DNA of 64,000 nt, from the NCBI GenBank assembly GCA_008828725.1, contig MEHQ01002713.1, positions 21,414-85,413 of the forward strand, in the 5' to 3' direction. Position 1 is the stretch's first letter, and the number at the start of each line of letters is the position of its first letter. The notes below the pieces were generated by a model. That model saw nothing but the letters and a program-made list of their open reading frames with translations, did no database searches and had not been told where the DNA came from. Positions 27,701 through 35,192 of this stretch are shown one piece after another. The translations under genes were made by a program, and so were the position numbers. Source of the DNA: Saccharina japonica (Eukaryota; Sar; Phaeophyceae; Laminariales; Laminariaceae).

Positions 27701-30700
27701 GACCATACCCCCTCGTCATGACATGCTATTTGAGAGTAAAACGAGTTATGAATTAAAACATTGTTTTCTAACCAGAATCCACAACCCGAATAAGACACAC
27801 GCCCTGATCAAAGCCCCAGATGTTTTGTATTTCAAATGGGGGCAAACGATGGCTAGTCTGGCTGGGTGCTAGCGGTTATGATATGACCGTTGACGCATGC
27901 TACGGTAGAGGTGCACCATGTGTTTTTCTGAGATCCTCACTCAAGGAGCGTCATACCTCACCGCAAACATTTTGTTGGAAGAAAATAAAAGTGCTACCGG
28001 GATGCGAAATCTCATGACCGAAGTATACTCTGAAACATTATTCGCCACAAAATGAAAGTCCAACGAACTTGGGTTGAGGAGCCCGATCATTCAGAAGACG
28101 GTTCAGCAAAAAAGTGCTACATATACGGTAGGGGGAGGCACGTGGGAAACATATATGGAACCACAGAGCTGTCCATGATTAGGTATAACGTATCAAGATT
28201 CGCATCACGGGCTGGGTTACAACGCTCTTACTTCAACATCCCGGCGGAGTTTCTGCCGGTCGACTACCTTGCTTGTATTGTTGGTACAACTGCTATATCG
28301 TTCGATAGAAGCGTAACTTGTGACAGTGTGATTCCGGTTACGTGATGTCAGCCTAGTAGAGTGCCAATCGTCACTCGCAGACGTGTGTATTTGGTCGAGG
28401 TGATGTTGCTGATGCTGTCGCACGATCTTATCTGTACTGCACAATCCTGTTTACAACGTAGTGATGTTATGGCATCGTGCGCTCGATGTGTGCTTATGCT
28501 CCCGTATGATTGTGTGCCGTGGGCATCAGTAACAGGACCTTTTAGTTGAAATGACCTCGAATGGATATTGTACCATACGTTTGAGCCATGTGAGCAATTT
28601 TGGGGGGTGCATAGACACGTGTGGGCGCATTGTTCGATACGCATGTTGAGTGGGTATGGATAGCGGGGTGTCTAGATATCTAGTGTCACACACAAGGAAC
28701 GTGGTCGGGATGGTCCAAGTATATTTGCGACTGCGGCAACTGCCGCAGCCTGATGGCGTTACTACAGCGCAGGTCCGTGAGCCCCCGAGTTCACTCCGGC
28801 CTCCGTTGTCGTCGTGCTCATCGGGAACGGTTGGTGGCTTTCAGGGCAAAGACATCGGCCAGCACAGACCTGACCATGATTGGCAGCACAGAACAAAAAT
28901 AAACATTGCGAAATGAGAGGCACCGACTAGCCGTTATCTCGAACTTAGTGTGGAAAACACCCACTATCAAACAAGAAACAACATTGCTGTTTCGTATAAG
29001 GTGCCCAAGACAGGTACTACTGTATCTTCACGGCGGTGTTCCCGTCACACTTTCGTTTTGTCTCCATATATTAATATGAACCTCATATTTGTCTCTGTCC
29101 GCTTCTGATTTGGTGGACGGAAAACGTGTTAATTTTGTCTGCCAGCGTGAGAAGATTAGACAGCGCAGCACAGACCGGAGCATCGCGCCGACTTCATTCC
29201 TCTGGAACGCGTACTACCCCAACCGCTACTACTACGAGGTAAACAACGCGGAATCAACAAATGCGTGCTACTTTGACGCCATTCTGTTCATATTGTTACG
29301 GGGACGAGACGTCCAGCAGTCGCGACCAGGTCATTCCCAAGACCGACTATATACCATGAAAATACTTATCCACGACTGAATACGAACCCCTGCTGCAAGT
29401 TGGTATGTCCCGGCAGTTTGAGTTGTGTTAATAACTCGTAACTGCGAGCGCCTTCCCAAGTTGAAACGGGCTTATTCCTTGCGCTGTACCTCTACACGCA
29501 AGTACGAATAACGTCTGCAGGAAGATCCACTGCCGCGTTTGGCCGTCGGCGAGGTATTTAGTAGTCACACATAATACAGTCTCGATATATATTGACTTAC
29601 TTTTGAATCTATCGGACCTACCTCTCTCTCTGTCAGTGGCCTTGAGGGTTACCGCCGACAGTATGCTTCCCGGAGAGAAACGACCGATCACATGTATGAA
29701 AATTGGTTGACCAATACGCATTAAACAGGAGTGCATGATCCAACGAGGAATACGTTCGATTTTCAAAGTGTTCAACATTAAACCTACAATAGACGGATAC
29801 TACGATAGAGGTGCACCATGATTTTTCTGAGTTCTTCACTTAAGGAGTGTCATACCTCAACGAAAAAATGATTTTGGAGGAAAATACATTTGCTGCTGGA
29901 TGAGAAATCTCATGACCGAAGTATACTCTGAAACAGTATTCGTCACAAAAATGATTCCGACGAATTTGGGTTAAGGAGCCCGATCGTTCAGAAAACGATT
30001 CAGCCAAAAATTGATACCTATACCGTAGCACGCGTCCCTATTTCGTGTGAGAGACTCTATTACACGTATCGAGTATCATGATGTGCTACCGCTTTTACGG
30101 GGGGTACTCATTAGCCGCATGTTGTGCACGGCGGTAGTCGTATGACCATAGACCCTCGCATCCCTACCATGCCGGGACGGAGCACGTTGCGTGTTGACCG
30201 ACCAAGCAGACATTGCTCGCACAAAGCGCGAAGCGGCGTGAGGTATTGGGCGAGTAGCATGGAGGGTGAGCGGCATTCTGCTATGAACCGCCTGTGACGT
30301 GGACTCGCATATGGACGACAGCCTACACTGCATGTAGTTTGTTTCGTGGTGCGGCCACATCCAGAGACAGCAATTGGTATGACTATGTATCTGCCTCGTG
30401 AGTGCCTTACCATACACGAACTACGTTGTACGAGCATTCCACTTGTGCGAACTTGAGGTTCTCAACTACGCGCGCGATTAATCTAGCAAGACCGCCAGTC
30501 ATTGGTGACGGCCAGAAGCAAACAAAAAACCAAAACAGTACCCTGGTTGTCTAGCTCACGAAGTGAGATGCGTGTTTTACAAGCTCGTCGCAAACGAACG
30601 CCAACCCAAGCTGTGTTGACATATATAAGATATTAATAGGGGGGTGTACGGGGGGCGCATACTAGCTAGCCCACAGGTTTGTATACAAGGCGATATCAAC

Positions 30701-33700
30701 CGTTCTATAATTCGACGTGTTGCGTCGATGTTTGTTTTATCTGTTCACGGCAGGTGTTCGAGTGCCTGAGGCGTTTGGTTCTCACGGGGTTGCTGGTGTT
30801 CCTCGTTCCAGACACAGCGGGGCAGGTGGCCTTCAGCTGCGTGTTTGCGTTCGCCAGGTACGATATAAAATCGCGGTTTGTTCATTGACGGTCAAGGTTT
30901 GACGACAACCCTCGATGAGCGTTCATTCGCTTACCTAGACCCGTGAGACTAACAATTGTCTGATGAGCTTACCGCCTATATATGTTCGCTCCTAATTATC
31001 GTACGGCGTATACTGTCTTATGTAGACCGTATAAGTGTCGCCAGAAACTTGCGCAGCTTGAAATTCGAAATTATCGTCAACTTAGTTGCTTTTTGGATTG
31101 TCGTGATTGGTCGAACGAACTAGTGTCTGGTCCTGCTTTGTATACACTCCATGGGTTTATCACGGTCTGTCGTACAGTTCTGAACTGGCCTTCCTAATAC
31201 CCGTCTCTTTCTTGTTTGACGCCGACATGGTATTTAACACTATCGTCGTGATCTCTTATTTGATATTGTGTGCGTTCCAAGGAGTGTATTTTGTGTTGCA
31301 TTTCGTACACCAAGTGTACCACAGTTGGTGCAGCGATTCTGTCATTTGTGTGAATGATACACCCCTTCGTCCCTGGCACTGTCTGGCTTCGGAACCACGT
31401 TCTCTGATGAACGTACTAACATCGAGCTCAATTGGGTCCATCTAGCTAGTTATAAATCCCAAATGTACATGCCCCGAACATGTTTAACCCCAGCTTCCGT
31501 GCCTGGGTTGTTTCAGAGGTAGTCGTTCACACAATGCCGGCTCGATAAAACGTCCGCGAAAAAGGAGAAACTTCAACAAAAATGTTTGTGAGAGGTTCAC
31601 CCCTGAGTTTACCTATTGACATTGTGTGGAGTTTCTTCTAAGCGTTATGCAAGGAATAGCCTGCCGTGTCCAAGGATACAATATCGCCACGATGGCTCGT
31701 TTGTGCTTGCTATCGGATGGGTGACCAATGACGCGTCTGGCAAGTGACAAGACGAATCCTTGAAGCCGTTTCCCTGGGTCCCGTGTGCTAAGGCCCGAGT
31801 CCACCAAAACCGTGGTGTTCGTTTGGGTGTAGCCAGATGGGGAGATATCTGCGCTCCACACTATTTCGATATAACAATAAATGACACAACTAAACCCATC
31901 TACCGGTATGCCGTTTGAGACGCAAATATCAGCCCCACACAAAACGACCGAAAACCTGTTCTTGTCGTGATCTACAACGTGGGTGTATGTGCGGTGGTGT
32001 TCATGTCTCTGCCACCATACGTCCTGCTCTTGTGATTCCCATTCTTCTTTCCCTTGGGAACTTCGCACGCCAACGCGGCCATCTCTACGTCTCACCCTGT
32101 ACCTCGCTGTTCCTGCAGCTTACTGGCCTTCGAGCTTCAACGTCCGCATATTGACGCCTTGGAAATTCAGATCTACCGCACGGTGAGGCCGTCCAGGATG
32201 CACAATACAATACTATTGGCGTGCTCATAGCATCGTAAGGCAGAAAACGTAGATTGAACGCTGCCATAGTTACTAGACTGCACACCGGTTAATACCGCTA
32301 TCACGGGTGGCGAAGTCATTTGACGGCAACAGGCGGTTGTGCGTGAACCCTACAAGCAGTTTACCGTTCATCACTCCCTCGCCCCGGGAATTCAACGCGC
32401 ACATGTTCAGATGCTTATACACTCCCTGTTGCTAGAAATAGGGATAGCAAGCTGTTACGCAGGTTCATGACATTATCGTACAGCGAACATGGGTAACAGG
32501 TTAATCTGGACGTGGATTACTCCTTGGTCCATGCATATATGTAGAACATGGGCTTCGTGTTTTATTGTAAGATCCGTTACCAACTCGGCACAAATGGAAC
32601 CCACGCCCAATGCGAGATTGCCTTGCAATATATGTCACCGCACGGCACAGCGAACACTTATTGCGAGTTTATGTCTGTAATCAACTAGCAGCTACGCCTG
32701 AACAGTATCTTGTCCAGATAAGTCAGGACGAGCGGAGTGTACGATATTGCCAAACGTACATCAACAGGTGCCTACTGCGATAGGCCGTTTATATCATCGA
32801 AATTCCCACACTGCCCTTCGCCGCGTGTATTTCGGTCCCACCAGAAGTACAGCGCTTGGTTTCGGGACAGCTGAGTATTGCGTGGCTGCAGTTGTAATCG
32901 TGTACTAGCCACTCTTGATTGACCAACCTAATAATACCTTGAACAAACTTTCCCGTCCTCAACCCGATTTCACAACGTTGTCCTTGTCTTGTGCTGAACA
33001 AAAGGGATGCCTGGTCATATTTTTCACCAACTTCTTGGCGCTGATGATCAAGGCTGAGGTGGCTGACGAACATTCAGCTGGTAGCGCCATCTATTCAGTT
33101 GTGCTCATCATGGTAAACGTCATGTTCTTTCTGTCAATATGGTGGAACACCTGGGCCGCAATAAAGTTAATGTTCACCAGGAGGGGCTTTCAGGTTCGTT
33201 CATGCAGTAGCTTCACCGTGCGTATGTCGACAGAGTACTCTTTGCAGCAGTGGGTCGGACGTCGGAACACCGTAAGTTTTGATCCAGTGTAGATGTTCCA
33301 GCCGACATGGAATCCGGAATCGATGCAGATATATCCTTCGTGTGTGCCATCGGGACGATTAAGATATGAAGTTGATAGCCGTTTGGTGACTATACCAGCT
33401 GCGCAACCTAGCTCTTGTTCGCTGGGTTAAATCTATTGACTACGCGAATATGTCGCAAAGTACCATACAGTAAGATGCCTACTGCAATACCTAGGCGACG
33501 TACAGCAATACTTTGGATACTAATGAGTCTCACTATGTGTAAGAGTCATACACCAGCCACTGCGGTAGTGATCTACCAGGTACATCATAAACAACGTTTA
33601 CTTCAACTGGTACCAAGTGTTTATGATATGCGATATGTTCCTGGCTAGAACCAGTTTGATGCAGTTGTACTGAACGTTTTCAGTGGTATCTGTAGCCTGG

Positions 33701-35192
33701 CGACCCTAAAGTGGTTCCTGTTCGTGCGTTTTGTTTCTCGTTTTCCTCGACATAAACTTTACTGCACGAAGAACCCGATTAAGCGATCTCGGCATCGGAC
33801 TAAGTTCGCGTCATGGAATGTTACTCGGTAACCCAAAGGCAAATAACGCTGCTTCAAAGGCATCCGTAATCTCTTTGCAAGGGACGTGTACAACGGGTGC
33901 GGTATCCGCCGGAGATTCGCGAGCCTCTTCACTTTGTGAGCTCCAGAATATCACAATAACCCAAACCATTGATTTGGAGAAAACAAAACGTTAGCTAGGC
34001 GGACAATCATGCGGACTGCCCGAAGGTATATCACCAACAAAATTGAAAAATAGTCGATGTACGCAAACGATGTTGGGAAACCGCTCGATCTAAGGGGCCT
34101 GGCATTCGAGCACATGTGCAACGAATCATGCCTTTCGTCAATCTTAAGACGTCTATAATGTCGATCACATGCTCGTGCCCGCGAGGAAACTCGAAGCTGC
34201 CTGTCAGAAAGAGGTGAACAAGGATGTATAAAACTTGTACCGGAACTGCACTGCTAGGAGATTATGTACAGCACGGCTCGCACCATGACGCCCGATACTA
34301 CTACTGTATCCTCTTATGGTAGACGCGCTCAGTCACCAAAGGGCCGGCGATATTGCACCTCGATTTTGAAGCTTGACGGGTGGAAAAATTTATGAGAACG
34401 TCGCGTTCAATGATAGAGGTGACACGTTTTTGCTGATGTGCTTTGTTTCGACGGGGGAAGCCTTCACCCAGACCCGCTGGATTTTCAATCTTGTGTTGCG
34501 GTGTGTTTCGTTGTATTCTTCGACCATAGGGGTTTGTTCATTGGGTAAAAAATTCGCTTTGCTCCAACATCGGTTTTCGGGTGACGTGCAGAGGTCAAGT
34601 GACAAACGTCCGCAACAAACAGTATGCACCTATACCGTAACATGCGTCCGACCTATAAATATTAAAATCATCGGCTACATACCCGAAGCAGCCGCGATGG
34701 TGTACCTAGCGGCTCGTTTTCAATTTAGTGGCATGTTAGGAACCGATACACATCTCTATTCGTATTTGTTTATCGCGATATACTGAAGCCGCTAGGAGAT
34801 AACGTAAAACACTTGAACTGAACAAAATGCAAACGAAACACACGTATTATTGCCGACACTACCGTGTGACTGCAGTAGAGCACACGCACACACTAGACGG
34901 TCTTGGCTGAAAACGAAAACCGTCCAAGTGCGCTTGTTTGTTTGTGTGGAAAAGACAACAATATAAGTTTCTCCCTATCAACGAAACCCGGTTGGCGCCT
35001 TGACGTGTTTACCTCTCACTGTGACCTTGCCAGGGCGCCATGATGGGCATAGACGTGGTCGGTGAGGACACCGTTGATACCTTCCTAGGACCTACGAAGA
35101 AGCAGCGACATATCGTTTCGCTTGTAGAAGGCGCGGATGTCAACTCCTCGCCCGAGGAAGAACGTCCAGCTTGGGATAATACATCCGTTTGA
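500..35192 (+). CDS. Giant multi-exon Pmp-repeat, Cys-rich, multi-pass membrane protein (5' end outside window)
   Basis: Spliced from 22 exons: 500-702, 3885-3996, 4376-4483, 4974-5088, 5714-5934, 7547-7890, 9132-9369, 10070-10177, 11893-11962, 12986-13134, 14969-15800, 16199-16221, 21546-21685, 23096-23648, 24172-24255, 26005-26137, 27484-27596, 29146-29238, 30754-30857, 32119-32182, 33005-33193, 35034-35192. All introns are GT-AG and every phase matches, giving 1384 residues and a TGA. Order: Pmp-like beta-helix repeats (about 1-180), Cys-rich and beta-rich ectodomain (180-530), first helix (532-556), disordered loop (557-825), helices near 857 and 890, second disordered loop (911-1070), then about six more helices and a 52-residue tail. 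It resembles stramenopile surface proteins with Pmp repeats fused to a multi-helix domain. An adhesion or sensing role at the plasma membrane is inference. The family is recognised from memory; no search was run. Confidence 0.93.
1025..1095 (-). repeat. tRNA-derived SINE head
   Basis: On the minus strand the segment starts GGTCGCCCAGGTGGTCTA, close to a pol III A box, and ends with GGGGTTCTATTCTC, close to a B box (GGTTCGATTCC). The spacing fits a Ser/Leu-like tRNA but the anticodon arm is not preserved. It is therefore a SINE-like or pseudo-tRNA remnant inside the intron between exons 1 and 2. Confidence 0.5.
2042..2101. repeat. Two-copy 31-bp tandem repeat
   Basis: GCTGCGGAGGTTCCTCGTAG recurs 31 bp later as GCTGCGGAGGTATCTCGTAG, followed by similar A/G-rich tails. 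It lies in an intron; no function is visible. Confidence 0.6.
3006..3187 (+). repeat. Dispersed repeat family 2, plus copy
   Basis: About 180 bp that align, by eye at roughly three quarters identity, with the reverse complement of 30137-30319. Shared blocks include GCCGCTCACCCTCCATGC, CATACCTCAC and GGATGCGAGGG followed by CTATGGTCATACGAC. Both copies translate to a similar peptide (SRMPLTLHATR), so it may derive from a coding element. Confidence 0.6.
3388..3429. repeat. Exact 21-bp tandem duplication
   Basis: TGGTTTTTGTGTTTACCGTA plus G occurs twice head to tail without a mismatch, so the duplication is recent. Confidence 0.85.
3885..3996 (+). CDS. Exon 2: beta-helix repeat
   Basis: Acceptor taatccag precedes it; donor gtacga follows. 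One base completes the split Ile, then YARDETTVILTGVSLVDN and ARGAVVFVVESYLETLQ. The pattern of short hydrophobic strands separated by N/D turns continues the Pmp-like ectodomain. The 3.2-kb intron before it carries a SINE-like head and an inverted repeat copy. Confidence 0.88.
4376..4483 (+). CDS. Exon 3: beta-helix repeat
   Basis: Acceptor cacctcag, donor gttggt. Phase 0 at both ends. Encodes VEFKDTSESSDLSAVQVDEE then SSYAAVDTSFVGFQGE, another acidic beta-helix rung. The TA-rich microsatellite lies just downstream in the next intron. Confidence 0.88.
4531..4578. repeat. TA/CA-rich microsatellite
   Basis: Alternating TA with interspersed CACA (for example ATATATATACATATATATCA) in the intron after exon 3. 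Confidence 0.85.
4974..5088 (+). CDS. Exon 4: last beta-helix rungs
   Basis: The acceptor used is cagcgag (AG at 4972-4973). The nearer cttcag at 4967-4969 would shift the frame into a stop. Encodes GILFLDDCDFSGSTASQLVY and VVIRNAVLGDHN. Donor gtgagt at 5089. Ends with one base of a split Tyr codon. Confidence 0.9.
5714..5934 (+). CDS. Exon 5: Cys-containing module after the repeats
   Basis: Acceptor ggtttacag; completes Tyr, then FALAEASSRMGK. Cysteines occur in NVTCQDAV, TICSEGSECLEGD and GVYCECYLE, an EGF-like or Pmp-cap spacing. The donor is gtagcc at 5935. An alternative donor at 5919 paired with acceptor 7549 also keeps frame and removes five residues. I prefer the longer form from the expected spacing to the next Cys. 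Confidence 0.88.
5935..7546. other. Intron 5, nothing recognised
   Basis: A 199-codon minus-strand frame (6064-6663) is present but has no domain, helix or splice context. Treated as chance. Confidence 0.5.
7547..7890 (+). CDS. Exon 6: extracellular beta-rich segment with Ser/Asn linker
   Basis: Acceptor tttaccag, donor gtgagt at 7891. Begins RCATGVAAALDLTL. A Ser/Glu/Asn/Gly-rich linker around residues 290-325 interrupts it, followed by VIWKASALPQLSV and the conserved-looking FPSSGLLLPGE. Three NxS/T glycosylation sequons are visible or likely (ASNETF, MNWTIF). Confidence 0.93.
9132..9369 (+). CDS. Exon 7: extracellular segment with FNAS/CRLC motifs
   Basis: Acceptor accttcag, donor gtgcgt. 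One base completes Arg, so the junction reads LLLPGERVTLRVVTLPNPG, an uninterrupted beta-sandwich-like strand. Ends with ACRLCIDVVGEGVK. Several NxT/S sequons (FNAS, LNVT, WNAT) support an extracellular position. A long minus-strand frame in the same place is a shadow. Confidence 0.94.
9699..9946 (+). mobile_element. MITE copy 1 (~248 bp)
   Basis: Left end GACGCATGCTACGATAGAGG, right end TACCGTAGAACGCGTC, which is the inverted repeat of the left end. The interior carries GGAGCGTCATACCTCACCG and GTATACTCTGAA, shared with the other copies. Too small for a transposase. Located in the intron after exon 7. Confidence 0.75.
10070..10177 (+). CDS. Exon 8: Cys-rich module
   Basis: Acceptor tgttcag, donor gtaaac. 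Phase 0 both sides. Encodes GVNCNEPGATIEALPIEKGH and WRAGRDVVVIHECANE. The pattern CxxPGxxxxxLPxxxGxWR is one I associate with this family just before the membrane region. Confidence 0.93.
10192..10560 (+). repeat. Degenerate minisatellite, ~36-46 bp unit
   Basis: About nine imperfect units built on GAGGCATTCTGCGGTAGGGG followed by TGCACCTAATNTTTTCT, starting near 10192, 10238, 10277, 10311, 10355, 10397, 10433, 10472 and 10509. The unit closely resembles the first 40 bp of the MITE (GACGCATGCTACGGTAGAGG, TGCACCA, TTTTTCTGAG). Confidence 0.65.
11893..11962 (+). CDS. Exon 9: Cys-rich module, short exon
   Basis: Acceptor gtttctag, donor gtgaga. Encodes DACKGGTIVQDVQEYCTAGY then QGP and the first base of Glu. 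The C..YC.(E/A)GY.GP spacing resembles TNFR/EGF-like Cys ladders. Only 70 nt, so it was recognised by phase and motif, not by length. Confidence 0.92.
12986..13134 (+). CDS. Exon 10: end of Cys-rich module and first transmembrane helix
   Basis: Acceptor tgcttag, donor gtgagg. Reads ECSVCVSGYGSGAANQC, then HRCTDSFK, then a helix of about 25 hydrophobic residues (AGILSIFAILAVIALATTAL onward). The CxxC...CxxC array directly before the helix is the junction between ectodomain and membrane region. Confidence 0.95.
14351..14596 (-). mobile_element. MITE copy 2 (inverted)
   Basis: Same family in opposite orientation: begins AACGCGTGCTACGGTAGAG and ends GGTGCACCTCCATCGTAGCA then TGTGTC. The interior is the reverse complement of copy 1 (CAGACTATACTTCGGTCATG). 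Confidence 0.72.
14969..15800 (+). CDS. Exon 11: large low-complexity, probably disordered loop
   Basis: Acceptor tcctccag, donor gtaccc. 277 codons in one exon, far longer than its neighbours. After IGGGEAVSSTVYSTK the sequence is dominated by Ser, Arg, Gly, Thr, Pro and Asn, includes a run of five Ser, and lacks hydrophobic stretches. It ends with LTELPLSKLKIVI, which leads into the next membrane-proximal piece. It sits between helices 1 and 2, cytoplasmic if the ectodomain is outside. I see no known domain. Confidence 0.93.
16199..16221 (+). CDS. Exon 12: 23-nt micro-exon
   Basis: Acceptor gagggcag, donor gtgagc. It supplies two bases to a split Val and then VWQISAA, making KLKIVIVVWQISAAFSNI across three exons. 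Without it the phases of exons 11 and 13 do not join (one base left versus phase 0). The intron that follows is 5.3 kb, the longest in the gene. Confidence 0.88.
16222..19856. other. Left part of 5.3-kb intron 12
   Basis: AT-rich intronic sequence with the tRNA-like piece near 17.3 kb. A 199-codon plus frame (18792-19391) is Cys- and Arg-rich with no recognisable domain; I do not call it a gene. Confidence 0.45.
17221..17334 (+). repeat. tRNA-Ser-like pseudo-tRNA or SINE piece
   Basis: GTGAG-TTTGAAT-CTCAC forms a perfect 5-bp T-arm with a 7-nt loop. It is followed by CACCACC, which can pair at six of seven positions with TGTGGTG upstream. GGACTGAAATCC resembles the Ser(TGA) anticodon arm with one base lost. 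The interval to the T-arm is too long for a functional tRNA. Confidence 0.35.
19857..20688 (+). mobile_element. PIF/Harbinger-like nonautonomous DNA transposon
   Basis: Imperfect terminal inverted repeats of about 42 bp: left GGGCCCATATTAACGAGC through AATTCAATTTGGAAAA, right the reverse complement of GGGCCCATCTTATCCAAG through the same AATTCAATTTGGAAAA. Flanks are TAA and TAT, close to the 3-bp TWA target duplication of this superfamily. A perfect 20-bp palindrome (AGAAGGTCCTAGGACCTTCT) sits at 19997-20016. The GC-rich core has overlapping open frames (20018-20413 and 20148-20534) that I do not recognise; the second contains DSFLAWAAESKTMLATA. It sits in the 5.3-kb intron. Confidence 0.6.
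20689..21545. other. Right part of intron 12
   Basis: Contains a remnant ending CCGCCCTACCGTAGCATGCA near 21360, similar to the MITE terminus. A similar remnant is at about 3780. Otherwise nothing recognised. Confidence 0.4.
21546..21685 (+). CDS. Exon 13: second transmembrane helix
   Basis: Acceptor aaacag, donor gtgagt. Encodes FSNITNVAYPPIYEKF, then a hydrophobic stretch LSIIGIFSLDLAWILSAACL, then TPEVNFYDKLL. The YPPIYEKFL start and short helix fit the membrane region of this family. Two bases of the final Leu codon spill into the next exon. Confidence 0.94.
23096..23648 (+). CDS. Exon 14: third helix and second disordered loop
   Basis: Acceptor caactag, donor gtaaaa. Starts LMVTIGPLIVLGLLGVTF, a short helix, then RIGARQ and about 160 residues rich in Ser, Thr, Gly, Glu and Arg with no hydrophobic core. 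As with exon 11, the low-complexity loop is confined to one exon. It would lie between helices 3 and 4, on the cytoplasmic side by simple counting. Confidence 0.92.
24172..24255 (+). CDS. Exon 15: fourth helix
   Basis: Acceptor cctctttcag, donor gtgagt. 28 codons, phase 0 at both ends: DRLGGLFARH then TTMTLILLYLVYSQVSTV. The motif RH.T....LLYLVY.QVS continues directly into VFQTFSC of the next exon. Confidence 0.94.
26005..26137 (+). CDS. Exon 16: VFQTFSC loop and start of fifth helix
   Basis: Acceptor gcctgcag, donor gtgagt. Encodes VFQTFSCKGFPEINKSFLRA, then DLSIQCDTDTHKAYRIYAAI and MIFL. The two cysteines and the acidic D-x-D turn before a helix are typical of this membrane domain. Ends with one base of a split Tyr. 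Confidence 0.95.
27484..27596 (+). CDS. Exon 17: YPLGIP helix end and loop
   Basis: Acceptor cgcttgcag, donor gtaagc. The junction restores FLYPLGIPAAFYFLLSRQGS; the YP.GIP motif is conserved in stramenopile members as I know them. The rest (INPPTDKVVKELRGTQHVV) is a charged loop. Confidence 0.95.
27892..28145 (+). mobile_element. MITE copy 3
   Basis: Left end GACGCATGCTACGGTAGAGG is the cleanest in the window. The interior matches copies 1 and 4 (CTCATGACCGAAGTATACTC). The right end is degraded, so the boundary is approximate. Confidence 0.7.
29146..29238 (+). CDS. Exon 18: charged loop with Y-P-x-R-Y-Y-Y-E
   Basis: Acceptor gtctgccag, donor gtaaac. 31 codons, phase 0: REKIRQRSTDRSIAPTS then FLWNAYYPNRYYYE. 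The FL...Y.P..YY.E pattern precedes VFECLRRLVLTG in the next exon and is the most recognisable signature of the family. Confidence 0.95.
29792..30036 (+). mobile_element. MITE copy 4
   Basis: GACGGATACTACGATAGAGG at the left and TACCGTAGCACGCGTC at the right. The interior is nearly colinear with copy 3. It lies about 100 bp from dispersed repeat family 2. Confidence 0.72.
30754..30857 (+). CDS. Exon 19: sixth and start of seventh helix
   Basis: Acceptor tcacggcag, donor gtacga. Reads VFECLRRLVLTGLLVFLVPD then TAGQVAFSCVFAFA. E-x-x-R-R-L-x-L-T-G is a family signature. Ends with two bases of a Ser codon that is completed by exon 20. Confidence 0.96.
32119..32182 (+). CDS. Exon 20: short loop exon
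   Basis: Acceptor gttcctgcag, donor gtgagg. 64 nt: one base plus LLAFELQRPHIDALEIQIYR and T. RPH-x-D matches the conserved position after helix 7. Found by searching for the piece needed to join exon 19 (two spare bases) to exon 21 (phase 0). Confidence 0.9.
33005..33193 (+). CDS. Exon 21: eighth and ninth helices
   Basis: Acceptor gaacaaaag, donor gttcgt. 63 codons, phase 0. GCLVIFFTNFLALMIKAEV is one helix, then ADEHSAGS, then SAIYSVVLIMVNVMFFLSIW is a second, followed by WNTWAAIKLMFTRRGFQ. The FFTNFLAL helix is characteristic of the family. Confidence 0.95.
34400..34648 (+). mobile_element. MITE copy 6 (old, diverged)
   Basis: Ends still resemble the family (GATAGAGGTGAC left; TATACCGTAACATGCGTC right) and the length is 249 bp, but the interior is strongly diverged. 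Confidence 0.5.
35034..35192 (+). CDS. Exon 22: C-terminal tail and stop
   Basis: Acceptor ccttgccag. Encodes GAMMGIDVVGEDTVDTFLGP, then TKKQRHIVSLVEG and an acidic end (SSPEEERPAWDNTSV) with TGA at 35190-35192. It contains no helix, so the tail is soluble. No clear polyadenylation signal could be assigned with confidence. Confidence 0.9.
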   Translation, partial: GAMMGIDVVGEDTVDTFLGPTKKQRHIVSLVEGADVNSSPEEERPAWDNTSV

